A DNA stretch of 64,000 nucleotides from Nitrospirota bacterium (GTDB taxonomy: Bacteria > Nitrospirota > Thermodesulfovibrionia > Thermodesulfovibrionales > Magnetobacteriaceae), in assembly GCA_015233615.1 (NCBI GenBank), contig JADFXJ010000001.1, positions 42,825-106,824 on the forward strand, read 5' to 3'. A program made the position numbers and the translations under genes. This document shows, in pieces, positions 38,568 to 48,206 of the stretch; positions within the stretch are counted from its first letter, which is position 1; each line of letters opens with the position of its first letter. A model generated the notes under the pieces. That model was not told where the DNA came from. It made no database searches and saw nothing but the letters and a program-made list of their open reading frames with translations.

Positions 38568-40991
38568 TTATCTAAGGATCTTTGCCGAAAGTGTTATCGT
38601 AATTGTGCCTCCTTCCTTTAACGATGGGAAGATAAGCCCTTTGAGGGCTTCAATCAGGCATTTGGAATATTGTCCCGAACTGCCGTTAACTATTCTGACG
38701 TTGGCTGCTTTTCCTCTATAATCGATTGTGAACCTTAACGTCAACTTTGTGAACTTTATTTTTTCACCCGGTTTAGCATGGCAACAGCGGTTAAAGGCCG
38801 GCAAGCCGCTTTTTATGACGTTTTCGACGGCAGTTTTATCGATGTCCTGAGTGGTTGTTATACTTACTATTTCAACGTTAGTCTTTACCTTTTTCAACTC
38901 GCTTTGTTTCAGATCTCTTTGTTCTTTGCCATTTTGGGCGACGGTATCGGTTGTTCCGTAGCTCCCGTCTTTAGTCATGCCCACCATCTCCCCCTCAACT
39001 GCGGACTCTGGTGCAACCGCCGGCGCCGCGGGAATATTAGGCATGGGTTTTCTGGCAGCTTTGTACAGTCGGGTATGACCACTTGCCTGGCCGCCCACGG
39101 CGTAGTCGCTTACACCCTCCGGAAGCGGCAAGGGTTGTACTACGGTTTCAGCCTTCCCGTCTTTTAATCTTACCAGTGAGTCTACAGCTACGAACGACGT
39201 GTAATCCGTCAGAAGTGAGTATTTTAGTCCGAGGTCGGTGACCTCCTTGACTAGTTCGCTATCGGGTCTAAGTTTGTTGTAGTCTGCCAGCAATGCTACG
39301 CGCTGCCTTGCCCATAAGTATTTTATCGCGCTGTTGGTATTGGAAGGTTTCGCTTTGCTAACTTCGATTTTTTGCACGAATTGCCTTTCACCCGTCACGC
39401 CCTTTACGGTGATAGTTCCTTCAGGAGTTCCGCTCCACTTGCCAAAGATGACCAGTGGACGCTCGGCAAATACGTCCGGTATGGCAGGGGGTTCCACGTC
39501 TGTTATCCTGAAGTGTCCAAAATCTACTTTTATATCGGTCAATACCGGTGTGGAGATGAGCTGCCTGAACTTGTCTGCGGTTACCTCGCCCGGATTGGTA
39601 ACGATAAAGGGTTCTCCCATGCCAACCCTGGCCATTCCCTCGATTATAAAGCGGTTTACGTTTGTACCGACGCCAAAGGCGAAGACGTTGAATTTCCCGG
39701 CACTGTTGCGAATGAGTTCGAATACCTCTTTTTCCACCGTTACGTAGCCGTCGGTTATTACGACTATCGTACGTGAGGTTTTTTCGTCTCCGGGCATCGA
39801 TAGCGCTCTTTTCATCGCCGGCAAAAGTTCGGTTCCACCTCCGCCACTCTGCCTGTCTATTAACGCTGTGGCTTGTTGAACGTTCTCCGGTGTTGCATGA
39901 ACCGACCTTTCCGCCATTATGGTAGAGCCTCCCGAAAATAAGATCACGTTAAAGGTATCCTTGGTGCGAAGGCCGCTAAGAAGGTTTTTAACGAGCTTCT
40001 TTGACATCTCGAGGGGAAAACCGTACATCGAACCGGACACGTCTACGACAAATATGTATTCCCGTGGAGGTATCTGATCGGTGGTAACCCTTTCAGGTGG
40101 CTCAACCATCATCATGAAGAATTTTTCGTGCCCGTCGTCGTAAAGCAAAAGACCGGATTCGATTTTACCACCGCTTAAGCGATACTTAACGATAAAATCT
40201 TTGTTACCGGCATACTTTTCGCTGCTATCCAGTTTAACGGTAGCGACGGTTGGAGAGTCATAGGATATGTTAACCTTGTGCGAGGAAGAACTTACCTCCC
40301 TGACGGGCATTCCGGCGGAGATTTTTGTATTGATATCCAGCGTGGTTGGCGACTGTTGTCCCTCATGCAGATATGGGTTCGAAACCCATTTTTCCGTGTC
40401 CGGTGCGTTTGCCGCAGGTTGATTCGAGTAACGGGGGCCGACGACGGTTGGGTATACGAATTCGTATACACCGCTGGTTGGGAGTATATGCTCCGTGTAC
40501 TTAAGCTCTACTTTGATGACGTCTTGCGGCAGTATGTTAGCCACGTTCATCTGAAATACGTTTGGGCGTTGTTGTTCGAGCAAAGAAGCGCTTTTACCCT
40601 CGCTCTTTGCCTTTTCGTACTCCTGCCGGGCCTCTTCCCTTTTACGTATGTTTGCCGTGATGGTGCGTGTTCCAATGGTCATCTTCATACCGTAGACGGC
40701 CGCCCTGGTTGAGGCTGGAAATATATATATTGCCTCGATAGGTTTGGTGCCGTTATTTTTGTACACCTGGCTTACGGTTACGTCTGCGATAGTGCCGGCG
40801 ACGTTAACGTCGACGACGGTGGATTTCAAAGCAAAGTGGTCAAGGTACTGGGAATCCCCCTGTACGAAGAAAAACGGAGAGAGTGTTTTATCGCCGCCTT
40901 CTTCTTTCTGCGCGTTTGCACTACCGATCGTCATAATTACCGCGGCAATTATTAAAACTGCCAAAATGTTTGCCTTTCGTTTCATTTTCAT
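38568..40991 (-). CDS. VIT + VWA domain protein with C-terminal AgmX/PglI-like domain
   Basis: VTVSQVYKNNGTKPIEAIYIFP; MIDAS YIFVVDVSGSMYGFP; C-terminal KLTLRFTIDYRGKAANVRIVNGSSGQYSKCLIEALKGLIFP. Confidence 0.87.
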   Translation of the reverse strand: MKMKRKANILAVLIIAAVIMTIGSANAQKEEGGDKTLSPFFFVQGDSQYLDHFALKSTVVDVNVAGTIADVTVSQVYKNNGTKPIEAIYIFPASTRAAVYGMKMTIGTRTITANIRKREEARQEYEKAKSEGKSASLLEQQRPNVFQMNVANILPQDVIKVELKYTEHILPTSGVYEFVYPTVVGPRYSNQPAANAPDTEKWVSNPYLHEGQQSPTTLDINTKISAGMPVREVSSSSHKVNISYDSPTVATVKLDSSEKYAGNKDFIVKYRLSGGKIESGLLLYDDGHEKFFMMMVEPPERVTTDQIPPREYIFVVDVSGSMYGFPLEMSKKLVKNLLSGLRTKDTFNVILFSGGSTIMAERSVHATPENVQQATALIDRQSGGGGTELLPAMKRALSMPGDEKTSRTIVVITDGYVTVEKEVFELIRNSAGKFNVFAFGVGTNVNRFIIEGMARVGMGEPFIVTNPGEVTADKFRQLISTPVLTDIKVDFGHFRITDVEPPAIPDVFAERPLVIFGKWSGTPEGTITVKGVTGERQFVQKIEVSKAKPSNTNSAIKYLWARQRVALLADYNKLRPDSELVKEVTDLGLKYSLLTDYTSFVAVDSLVRLKDGKAETVVQPLPLPEGVSDYAVGGQASGHTRLYKAARKPMPNIPAAPAVAPESAVEGEMVGMTKDGSYGTTDTVAQNGKEQRDLKQSELKKVKTNVEIVSITTTQDIDKTAVENVIKSGLPAFNRCCHAKPGEKIKFTKLTLRFTIDYRGKAANVRIVNGSSGQYSKCLIEALKGLIFPSLKEGGTITITLSAKILR

Positions 40992-41091
40992 GCCCTCCTT
41001 TTATTTTTATATACTTTTAGACAGGATAGATAGAAAAAAGTTCCGGTTATTTTATTTTTATTTTTTACCGGTTACGATGGATAATTGTCTT

Positions 41092-41204
41092 GAACTGTGA
41101 TTAATAATGATTAAATGAAGACTATGAGTAAATAACCAATATCCGCTATCCACTTTCCAAATTATGAATCATAGTAAATCAAGAAATCATTTAAATCACA
41201 GTTC
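41092..41204. repeat. Long inverted repeat (GAACTGTGATT...AATCACAGTTC)
   Basis: 11-bp perfect arms with imperfect extension (gaactgtgattaataatgattaaatga / gaactgtgatttaaatgatttcttga). Confidence 0.7.
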
Positions 41205-41218
41205 AGACATCTGAGTAG

Positions 41219-42817
41219 TTACCTAGTCGATAGTATTTCGATTTTAACGTTGATTGAGCCGCTATAACCGGTATCCGGCACATTGCCCTTAACAATGCCG
41301 ATGAGGTTCATTTTACCGACAAAGGCATTGAGCCTTTCGGAGGGTAACTCAACGGTAACGCTTTTAGGAAACCTGCCGTCATCGGTGTATGCAATGTACG
41401 TTACTTTACCGTCCAGGGATGCAGCCACATCCCTTATCCGATTGAGAGTATCAGTATAAACTCTGAGTTTTACCCGGCTTTCGTCGTATGTGGGAACTAC
41501 GGGTGAAGGGGAGGGTGGAGTTGGGGCGTTCTGCGCTGCTCCTGATGCTGCTCCCGGTGCTGCACCCATACGGTGAGCCCGGATGCCGGAATTCGAAGCC
41601 TTCCGTTTGCTTGAAAGGGAGTCGCTTTCATGGGCAGGTGCCGACTTCGCCCCGTCGACTGGTGCCTGAGCTTCCGGCATAGGGGTATCGATAGACGCCG
41701 GCTTAGCTCCTTCCTCTTCGCTGACGCTGTCCCTTGCTTCCCGGTCTTTGCTTTTTTCTTTCCCGTCTACCATGCCGATTTCATTCTTACCCGGAACTGG
41801 CTTGCCAGCCCCTCCAAAAGCGCTTCCCTTAACGTCGCTTTCGGTGACTGCTCCGTTAGGGTTTGTTCCATTAGGGGTTGATCCACTGCCATTGTTAGCT
41901 AAAGAGGATTCCTGTAACTTTACGAGTAAAGTTAAGTGAACACTCTCCTTTTGTGAAATAACCTTTGATGCAGCAACCATAGGTGCAGCCGCAGGTGTAG
42001 TAAGTGCCGGTGCAGTAACCGCAGGTGCAACGCTCGCTTCATCCTTGCCTGGAGTCTTACGAGTAGCTGCTTTTTTTGGCATGTTGGCGGCTTCACGTTG
42101 TTCATAAGGTTGTTCATAAGTTTGCTTATCAATTTGTCCATTTTGCCCATAAAGTTGTTCGTTAACATGCCTTTCTTCTGATTCCTTTTGTTTTACAATG
42201 GGGTTCGGACGCTTTTTAGCGGAATTTTCTTTAATCGCACCGACTTTTGCCGACTTTTCCTCTGGAAATGGTGATGATGGAGATGCGACTTTCGGTTCCT
42301 GGGTTGTTATGGCCTGTTCCATGGTCTTCTCCGAGGCCTTTTCCGTGGCTTTCTCCGCGTCCTTTTCTTTAGTCCTCTCTTTGGCCTTCTCTTTGGTCTT
42401 TTCCGTTGCCTTTTTCGCGGCCGTTTCCGAAACAATGACCGAAGACTGAGTGGTTAGAATCTCTTTGAAAGGTGCTACCTTAATCAATACGATAGCTATC
42501 GCTATGGATGCTACTGCACCAGCGACGCCTATGGGGATTCTGGTGTTAAATGGTAAAGCTGCCAGGGCCTTGAACCAACCCCGGGCGGTACTTTCCGGAG
42601 TGGCTTTCGTTCGGATGATAAGCCTTTCGACGAAACCACCGGGGGCATTTACTTTCCTGAGTTTTCTCAGCTTCCCGATGACTAACTTCATCGACTCGAC
42701 ATCTTCGGCACACTGCGCACAAGTGGCAAGATGCTCCTCTATGGCGTGAGCCTCTTCACCTTTTAACAGGCCGTCAACGTAGTCGTTTAACGATTCTTTT
42801 GCAAATTGACACTTCAT
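41219..42817 (-). CDS. Anti-sigma factor (zf-HC2) with long low-complexity linker and DUF4349-like C-terminus
   Basis: EHLATCAQCAEDVESM; TM IGVAGAVASIAIAIVLI; repetitive linker ATEKTKEKAKERTKEKDAEKATEK; C-terminal coiled/beta region. Confidence 0.8.
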   Translation of the reverse strand: MKCQFAKESLNDYVDGLLKGEEAHAIEEHLATCAQCAEDVESMKLVIGKLRKLRKVNAPGGFVERLIIRTKATPESTARGWFKALAALPFNTRIPIGVAGAVASIAIAIVLIKVAPFKEILTTQSSVIVSETAAKKATEKTKEKAKERTKEKDAEKATEKASEKTMEQAITTQEPKVASPSSPFPEEKSAKVGAIKENSAKKRPNPIVKQKESEERHVNEQLYGQNGQIDKQTYEQPYEQREAANMPKKAATRKTPGKDEASVAPAVTAPALTTPAAAPMVAASKVISQKESVHLTLLVKLQESSLANNGSGSTPNGTNPNGAVTESDVKGSAFGGAGKPVPGKNEIGMVDGKEKSKDREARDSVSEEEGAKPASIDTPMPEAQAPVDGAKSAPAHESDSLSSKRKASNSGIRAHRMGAAPGAASGAAQNAPTPPSPSPVVPTYDESRVKLRVYTDTLNRIRDVAASLDGKVTYIAYTDDGRFPKSVTVELPSERLNAFVGKMNLIGIVKGNVPDTGYSGSINVKIEILSTR

Positions 42818-42818
42818 G

Positions 42819-43424
42819 CTATATCTTACCCTTCAGCTTATCCCTGAGATGAAGCCTTGCTCTGGAAAGCTTTGACTTAACGGTTCCTAAATTAAACCCG
42901 GTTATGGCCGATATTTCTTCATACGAAAGGCCCTCGACGTCACGAAGAACTACGACGGTTCTCTGTTCGGATGGCAGCGACATGATCGCTTTATGGATAA
43001 TAGATTCTAACTCCTTGTTTTCGATTGCCTTATCCGGAGCCATTTTTACGTCCGGAATCTCGTACAAAAGGGGGTTTTCGCCTGCGTCTGGCTTGTGAAA
43101 CGAAAGGAGCTTTCTGAAAAAAAGGAATTCTCCCGACTTTATTTTATTATTGCAAGTGTTTACCGTGACGCGGTAAAGCCACGTCGAAAAAGATGACTGG
43201 AATCTGAAATCGCCCAACCCACCATAAACTTTCATAAATACATCCTGTGCTACATCCTCGGCTTCGTGATAATCTCCCAGGAAACGGTAACAGAGATTGA
43301 ATACCCGATCCTTGTGCCTGCGAACAATTTCATCGAAGCGTTCCCTGTTACCAAGTTGAAATTCTCTTACATATTTCTCCGTTTCGTCATTGACGCCGGT
43401 TTCCTTTATGCCGTTGTTATACAT
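42819..43424 (-). CDS. ECF sigma-70 family factor (RpoE-like)
   Basis: RHKDRVFNLCYRFLGDYHEAEDVAQDVFMKVY; region 4 LPSEQRTVVVLRDVEGLSYEEISAITGFNLGTVKSKLSRAR. Confidence 0.93.
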   Translation of the reverse strand: MYNNGIKETGVNDETEKYVREFQLGNRERFDEIVRRHKDRVFNLCYRFLGDYHEAEDVAQDVFMKVYGGLGDFRFQSSFSTWLYRVTVNTCNNKIKSGEFLFFRKLLSFHKPDAGENPLLYEIPDVKMAPDKAIENKELESIIHKAIMSLPSEQRTVVVLRDVEGLSYEEISAITGFNLGTVKSKLSRARLHLRDKLKGKI

Positions 43425-43667
43425 TTAGACAATTATTTTTGTTAAAAGTTCCAAAATAGTTCCAACTTGTTTAAAGATAATACCATTTTATGATTGGAAT
43501 TTTGTAAGGTGTGTGGATTTTCCCATGAAATACTTATTGCCCAATGAAATCTCATGAATAATACCAATAAAGACTGGAATCCAGTTTCTTTTCATTCTTT
43601 ATTGCCGGGATTAATGCAAATGAGTGTAACTGCCGTTATTAGGATTATATCATTAACTTCACAACAC

Positions 43668-46598
43668 TTAACACCATGACACTTCGTACAGTATGACTTC
43701 CTCTTTTATCCCCTTGAGGCGTTGGGGGCCTAAACAAGTTATCTTGAAGCGCGGGTCGTCTTTTACGAGTTCGTAGAGCTGTCCGGTGATAACGATATGG
43801 TCAGGGCCAGTGTGGCTCTGTACCCTCGCGGCCACGTTAACCACGTTTCCAAAGACGTCCTTGCCGTCCGGGTTACAAACGTTACCGGCGTTAATGCTTA
43901 TGCGTACGTGATGTTGTTCGCCTTCTTCCACGCCGCCGTTATGCCGCGCGATTGCCTGCTGCATCTTTACCGATGCCTCCAGTGCCGAGAAATGATCTTC
44001 AAAGCTAGCCAAAAATGCGTCACCTATTTTCTTTACGACATTACCATTATGCTGCTTTATAACCGGTTCGAGGATTTTGTCATGCCTGTTTATCCATCGT
44101 ACTGCCGCTACTGTTCCTTTTTCCTGAAAGTACGTACACGAATCCTTCAAATCGGTAAACATGATCGCCATGAATCTGCGGGTTGCCTCCGGTGAATTGC
44201 TTTCATCACAACTTCCTGATATCTTTTGAGCGATGTCGTCCATATTGCCGGAAGTTATCCATTCATTTTTTTCTTCGAGCACACTTTTCAAATCCATTTT
44301 ATTAAACACGATTTTACCGTCCTGGAGATCCACCTCTACCGCGTCGCCCGGCTTAACGATACCGCTTATTAATTCATCGCTCAAAGGGGAGGTGATGAGG
44401 CGTTCGATGGTTCTCTTAAGGGGTCTCGCGCCGTTTGCCGGGTCATAGCCCGCTTTGCATATAAATTCCAATGCCTCTTCGGTAACATCGAAGGATATGT
44501 TCTGCTCTTCCATTCGGTGAAAAAGCGCTTCAAGCATTTTAAAGGCAATCCCGGCCATGTCTTTTATCTGCAATGGATTAAAATGTATGATTTCGTCGAT
44601 GCGGTTCAGGAATTCGACTCTAAATATCTTCTTTAATTTCATCTCTACATCGTGATGGATTGAATCAGGTATATGGGGTACAGATTTACGACCTTCTGCA
44701 TCATCGAAGCCTGGGAGATTCTCATAATATAATTCGGAACCGATGTTTGACGTCATGATAAACAGCGCGTTTGAGGCATCAATAGTGCGGCCGTGCGTGT
44801 CGGTCAACCTGCCTTCGTCAAATACCTGAAGAAACAGGTTATACACGTCCGGGTGGGCCTTTTCGCACTCATCGAGCAGCACCACGGAATATGGTTTCGT
44901 TCTGAGCCATTTGGTCAGTTGCCCTTCGTCTTCGTATCCGACGTACCCTTTTGGCGAACCGATTAAGTTGGACACGGTATGTTTTTCCATATACTCGGAC
45001 ATATCGAGGCGGATGAGTTCATCGTCCGAGCCGAACAGGAATTCCGCCGCCGCCTTAGCCAATTCCGTCTTGCCTACGCCCGTTGGTCCGAGAAACATTA
45101 AAACGCCCACGGGTTTTTTCGGATCTTTAAGCCCGACACGATGTTTTTTGACCACGCTCGCAAGTTTTTCGACCGCTTCGTCCTGTCCGATAATCCGTTC
45201 CTTTATGATATCGGCCATTTTCAGGAAATACGCCCTCTCCTCAGGGTTCAGCCTTTCGACCGGTATCTCCGTCTTTTTGGATACCACTTTCATAACCACC
45301 TCTTCGGTCACAATTACGTCCGAGGGGTTTTCATCGATTCCCTCGCGAAAACTCAAATGACTAACCTTAACCGTCGAACATGCTTCCGATAGTATATCGA
45401 TAGCCTTATCCGGCAGCCTCCTGTTACTCATGTACCTTACCGACAGTTTCACAGCCGCCAATATGGCGTTGTCTTCTATCCGTACACCCTCCCATGACTT
45501 CGTAATTTCATTTAAGATTTTTATGGTGTCCTCAGGTGTCGGCTCTGTAACGTTTACAGGGGTAAATCTCCTCTCGAAAGCCGGGTCTTTCTCTATATGC
45601 TTCCGATACTCTGCCGTAGTGGTCGCGCCTATACAGGAGATATCGCCCCTGCTTAGTGCCGGTTTTAACATATCCGCCATCTCTAATGTGGTATGTATCT
45701 CGTCGAAGAATAATATAATATCGCGGTTAGATGCGGCCTCGCGGATTATTCCCGTGACTCTCTCCTCCAGTTCACCCCTATATTTTGTACCGGCCGTAAG
45801 CTCGGCTATGCTTAATTCTATGATTCGTTTATTATGTAAATATGGTGTAAGATTGCGCCTGGCGATGCGCAGAGCCAAAGCATGAACAATAGCGGTTTTG
45901 CCTACACCAGGTTCGCCTATTAATACAGGATTTCTCCTCGTCTCTTTCGTTAATATCCGGATTACCTCAAGGGTTTCTTCCCTTCTTTCGACGATTGTGT
46001 TGATTTTCCCATCTCCGGCAAGTTTTACGAGGTTCTTACCGTATTTGTTTAAAAGCGGGGTAGGTGTGTTTTCTTCGCGGGGATTGCCATTGCCGCCCAC
46101 CGGGTGAATGGGTACCTTTATTTTTTCCCCGACGGCTTTCGTTAACTCGGCGATGTCTATTTTCGCGTAGTCCATAGCGCGTTTAATGGATTGCCCCGGT
46201 TCTTGCAGGATTGCGGCAAGCATATGAAACACGCAGGTCTCCGTTGAACCTGTCCGCTCTGCTAGTTCTTCCGCCAAGTCAAATACCCTCTTGCAATCCA
46301 TACTCCGATGTATTACATTTTCCGTATTCCGGTGGTCACCTTTGCCAAGAACCCCTCTGAGTATGCGCCTGAGGGTTGTTATGTCGATTTTTAAACCGGC
46401 AAAAAAATCATTTAAATTTTCAGTACCGGTCTTAAAATCGACACCAATGTTGGCCTCATTAAAATCCTGCTCCGATATATCCGCAAGTTTACATATACCG
46501 ATGAAGATACGCTCTTTTTCGATATATTTATACATGGCATAGGCAGCTTCATTAGCGGCTATCTGCCAGGTTAAATCAAGTGCCGGAGAGAAATTCAT
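43668..46598 (-). CDS. ClpA/B-type double AAA+ protein fused to C-terminal class III nucleotidyl cyclase domain
   Basis: Walker A GEPGVGKT and GPTGVGKT; Clp D2 motifs; last ~172 aa AIMFTDLKDS...NVVKKIGDAFLASF...KDVFGNVVNVAARVQ. Confidence 0.92.
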   Translation of the reverse strand: MNFSPALDLTWQIAANEAAYAMYKYIEKERIFIGICKLADISEQDFNEANIGVDFKTGTENLNDFFAGLKIDITTLRRILRGVLGKGDHRNTENVIHRSMDCKRVFDLAEELAERTGSTETCVFHMLAAILQEPGQSIKRAMDYAKIDIAELTKAVGEKIKVPIHPVGGNGNPREENTPTPLLNKYGKNLVKLAGDGKINTIVERREETLEVIRILTKETRRNPVLIGEPGVGKTAIVHALALRIARRNLTPYLHNKRIIELSIAELTAGTKYRGELEERVTGIIREAASNRDIILFFDEIHTTLEMADMLKPALSRGDISCIGATTTAEYRKHIEKDPAFERRFTPVNVTEPTPEDTIKILNEITKSWEGVRIEDNAILAAVKLSVRYMSNRRLPDKAIDILSEACSTVKVSHLSFREGIDENPSDVIVTEEVVMKVVSKKTEIPVERLNPEERAYFLKMADIIKERIIGQDEAVEKLASVVKKHRVGLKDPKKPVGVLMFLGPTGVGKTELAKAAAEFLFGSDDELIRLDMSEYMEKHTVSNLIGSPKGYVGYEDEGQLTKWLRTKPYSVVLLDECEKAHPDVYNLFLQVFDEGRLTDTHGRTIDASNALFIMTSNIGSELYYENLPGFDDAEGRKSVPHIPDSIHHDVEMKLKKIFRVEFLNRIDEIIHFNPLQIKDMAGIAFKMLEALFHRMEEQNISFDVTEEALEFICKAGYDPANGARPLKRTIERLITSPLSDELISGIVKPGDAVEVDLQDGKIVFNKMDLKSVLEEKNEWITSGNMDDIAQKISGSCDESNSPEATRRFMAIMFTDLKDSCTYFQEKGTVAAVRWINRHDKILEPVIKQHNGNVVKKIGDAFLASFEDHFSALEASVKMQQAIARHNGGVEEGEQHHVRISINAGNVCNPDGKDVFGNVVNVAARVQSHTGPDHIVITGQLYELVKDDPRFKITCLGPQRLKGIKEEVILYEVSWC

Positions 46599-46697
46599 GC
46601 CCGCATACCTCCATAGGTTATTATTTTTTTATTACATGCCTTGATAGTTTTATGGTGTTTTGATGGATTATAGTGTTACCGCCGCCCTTTAAGTTCA

Positions 46698-47087
46698 TTG
46701 ATGTGTGCTCTTAATTTTTCTAATATCGATTCCATCCATGGAAAGGATCTGTCAGGTGTGCTTACCATCCTCGAAGTCGAAAAAACCGGACAGCCCTTCG
46801 ATCACGAATACCGCATAGTTCGGCCCGACATCACCGACAAGAAAAACGTGCTGAGGGAACTGACGGAGGCAAAAGAGGCTGCCGTTGTCGCAAGCAGGGC
46901 GAAGTCCGATTTTCTTGCCAACGTGAGCCATGAACTCAGGACTCCGCTTAATTCGATAATCGGGTTTTCGGAGATTCTGGAGGACGAACTGCATAGTGTT
47001 TCCACTGTGAAGATTATTAACAATCAATTTCAACTTCGACTTTTCGCTAATCGCACTTTTCTCCTTCGTTATCCGAATATTGTCTAA
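46698..47087 (+). pseudogene. Truncated histidine kinase relic (PAS end + HisKA, no ATPase)
   Basis: [62 protein letters not shown] then lost homology. Confidence 0.8.
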
Positions 47088-47227
47088 CAATTTATTAAAA
47101 TTTGAGGTTAGATATACGAGAAGCTTAAGGATAAAAAAACACACCCGACGGAGCATCCGGTAAGTTGTTTATTCGCAACTGACGGTTCGCAATCAGACTG
47201 CGGTGGCACGGTTTGTTTCGAAAGCTC

Positions 47228-48142
47228 TTACAGGTAGGTAAGCCAGTGCTTGTACTTTTCCACCTTGCCGTGGACTGTGTCGAAGAAGACTTCCTGGATT
47301 TTCTTCGTGATCTCGCCGGGTTTTCCGGTGCCCACCTTGCGATTGTCGATTTCCCTGATGGGGGTTACCTCGGCGGCGGTGCCCGTGAAAAAGGCCTCGT
47401 CGGAAATATAAACCTCGTCCCGGGTAAACCTTTGTTCCACTATGGGAATGTTTTCGTCGGTGGCTATTTGTATCACGCTATCCCTGGTGATGCCTTCGAG
47501 TATGGACGTCAGCGGGGTTGTTTTAAGCTTGCCGTTTCTTGCGATAAAGACGTTTTCGCCGGAGCCCTCCGAAACGTATCCTTCGGTATCCAGTAGCAGT
47601 GCCTCCTCGAAACCCAGGCCGATGGCTTCTTTCTTTGCTAAAATGGAGTTTACGTAGTAGCCGCATACCTTGGCCCTTGACATGTTGGAATTTACGTGGT
47701 TCCTGATGTAAGAGGACGTCTTGATTCTTATGCCGTTTGTGATGCCGTCGTCCCCCAGATAAGAACCCCAGGGCCAGGTGGCAATGGAGACGTTTATGGG
47801 GTTGCCTTTAGGGTAAACGCCCATGACGCCGTATCCGATGTATACGAAAGGGCGTATATAACACTCTTCCATCTTGTTCACTTTGAGAGTTTCCACGATC
47901 GCACTCTCGATGTCATTTTGCGTGAAAGGAATCTCAATCTGGAAGATATGGGCGGATTGGAAAAGCCTTTTCACGTGTTCTTTCAGCCTGAATATGGCCG
48001 GGCCGTCGGTCGTTCTGTAACAGCGAATACCTTCGAAGAGGCCCAGGCCGTACTGAAGCGTGTGGGTGAGGATATGCACCTTGGCGTCATCCCAGTTTAC
48101 GAGTTCGCCGTCCATCCATATTTTGTTCGAACTTTCAATCAC
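47228..48142 (-). CDS. ilvE: Branched-chain amino acid aminotransferase
   Basis: HTLQYGLGLFEGIRCYRTTDGPAIFRLKEHVKRLF; GFEEALLLDTEGYVSEGSGENVF; EAFFTGTAAEVTPI. Confidence 0.95.
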   Translation of the reverse strand: MIESSNKIWMDGELVNWDDAKVHILTHTLQYGLGLFEGIRCYRTTDGPAIFRLKEHVKRLFQSAHIFQIEIPFTQNDIESAIVETLKVNKMEECYIRPFVYIGYGVMGVYPKGNPINVSIATWPWGSYLGDDGITNGIRIKTSSYIRNHVNSNMSRAKVCGYYVNSILAKKEAIGLGFEEALLLDTEGYVSEGSGENVFIARNGKLKTTPLTSILEGITRDSVIQIATDENIPIVEQRFTRDEVYISDEAFFTGTAAEVTPIREIDNRKVGTGKPGEITKKIQEVFFDTVHGKVEKYKHWLTYL

Positions 48143-48206
48143 AATAATTTATACCAATATATGCCTTCGCGTGTCAAGATAAAAGTTTCCGCCTATGCAA
48201 AAAAAA

